From: JAYEIA01 sp964472505
GTDB lineage: Bacteria; Bacteroidota; Bacteroidia; Bacteroidales; JAADGE01
Direction: 5' to 3'
Assembly: GCA_964472505.1 (NCBI GenBank)
Contig: CAYYQW010000092.1
Location: 1 to 14,266 of the forward strand
DNA: 14,266 nt
The translations under genes and the position numbers were made by a program. The stretch's first letter is position 1. The number at the start of each line of letters is the position of its first letter. Below are positions 14,012 through 14,266 of this stretch, in pieces. The notes below the pieces were generated by a model. It made no database searches. It was not told the DNA's origin and saw nothing but the letters and a program-made list of their open reading frames with translations.

Positions 14012-14047
14012 AAGAGCTGCCGTTCCGCAATCAGAGCGGCAGCTTTT
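14012..14047. terminator. Bidirectional rho-independent terminator
   Basis: AGCTGCCG (14015-14022) pairs with CGGCAGCT (14037-14044). The stem extends by A-T and G-T pairs to 14012/14047. TTTTATTTATT follows on the plus strand and CTTTTC on the minus strand. It would end plus-strand transcripts from 12707 or the relic, and the minus-strand gene ending at 14061. Confidence 0.7.
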
Positions 14048-14060
14048 ATTTATTGTATGT

Positions 14061-14266
14061 TTAGTTTTCTTTCTTAAGTACGATTTGTTCGTTGTGTTTT
14101 TTCATAACCAAAGAATAGAAGTTTTTAAGTGACGGATAGTACACTTGAGGGATGCTCCCTTTTTCTATGGAAAACCGGCTGCTTATGTGTATCATATTGC
14201 CAAAAACATTTACATTATAGTCCCCAGTAAAAAAAAATACGCTAAACAAAAAGTAACTGGAAAATG
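14061..14266 (-). CDS. 3' end of an unidentified minus-strand gene, cut by window edge
   Basis: The frame is open from the window end to the TAA at 14061-14063, about 67 residues, so the start lies outside. A TTG at 14249 is in frame but the frame continues through it. The visible part begins hydrophobic and aromatic (SSYFLFSVFFFTGDY), then IHISSRFSIEKG, VYYPSLKNFYSLVMKKHNEQIV and a Lys-rich end. The C-terminal part reads like a transglutaminase-like or DUF-type tail (PSLKNFYSLVMKKHNEQIVLKK), but I do not recognise it. It contains nine A in a row at 14229-14237, a possible slippage site. It is followed at once by a terminator on its own strand, which supports it as a real gene. Confidence 0.5.
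   Translation of the reverse strand, partial: FSSYFLFSVFFFTGDYNVNVFGNMIHISSRFSIEKGSIPQVYYPSLKNFYSLVMKKHNEQIVLKKEN

Noticed and set aside
1..14266. CRISPR arrays, tRNA or rRNA genes, transposases, phage genes
   Set aside because: None seen: no regularly spaced direct repeats, no cloverleaf with a recognisable T-loop, and no such proteins among the frames.

Overview
The window looks like chromosomal DNA of a Bacteroidota (Bacteroidetes) bacterium. The signs are AT-rich DNA (about 40% GC by eye), weak Shine-Dalgarno sequences, several -7 elements of the Bacteroidota type TAnnTTTG, secreted proteins whose signal peptides end in ...AQ or ...GQ, several outer-membrane beta-barrels of the PorT/OMP_b-brl type, a DUF1684 lipoprotein and a long Bacteroidota-style HtpG. 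I cannot name the genus.

Left part (1-2842): the 3' part of a coiled-coil protein gene, then an accessory patch with two different toxin-antitoxin modules. One is DUF433/DUF5615 on the minus strand; the other is an AbrB-like antitoxin with a PIN toxin on the plus strand. Each pair overlaps by ATGA. Two copies of an 82-bp element with 15-bp terminal inverted repeats lie at the outer edges of this patch. Copy 1 supplies the last 20 codons and stop of the DUF5615 toxin. Copy 2 ends at the acylphosphatase stop codon.

Middle minus-strand block (2841-6152): acylphosphatase, a DUF1684 lipoprotein and htpG. A palindrome of about 160 bp starts right after the htpG stop and is followed by a rho-independent terminator.

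Plus-strand operon (6433-10216): (1) a secreted fusion of a nucleoside-hydrolase domain and an FmdE-like domain, (2) a MerR-family regulator with a CarH/LitR-type B12-binding region including a perfect W-x9-EH motif, and (3) an SDR oxidoreductase with a C-terminal DUF2867 domain. The genes are 1 bp overlapped and 17 bp apart, and the operon ends at a strong bidirectional terminator. This apparently light- or cobalamin-responsive operon with a secreted NH-FmdE fusion is the most interesting system in the window.

Right part (10292-14266): three minus-strand outer-membrane beta-barrel genes, two of them recent paralogues; a divergent secreted protein made of two tandem copies of one domain; a short relic resembling the last strands of a TonB-dependent receptor; a bidirectional terminator; and the 3' end of an unidentified minus-strand gene cut by the window edge.
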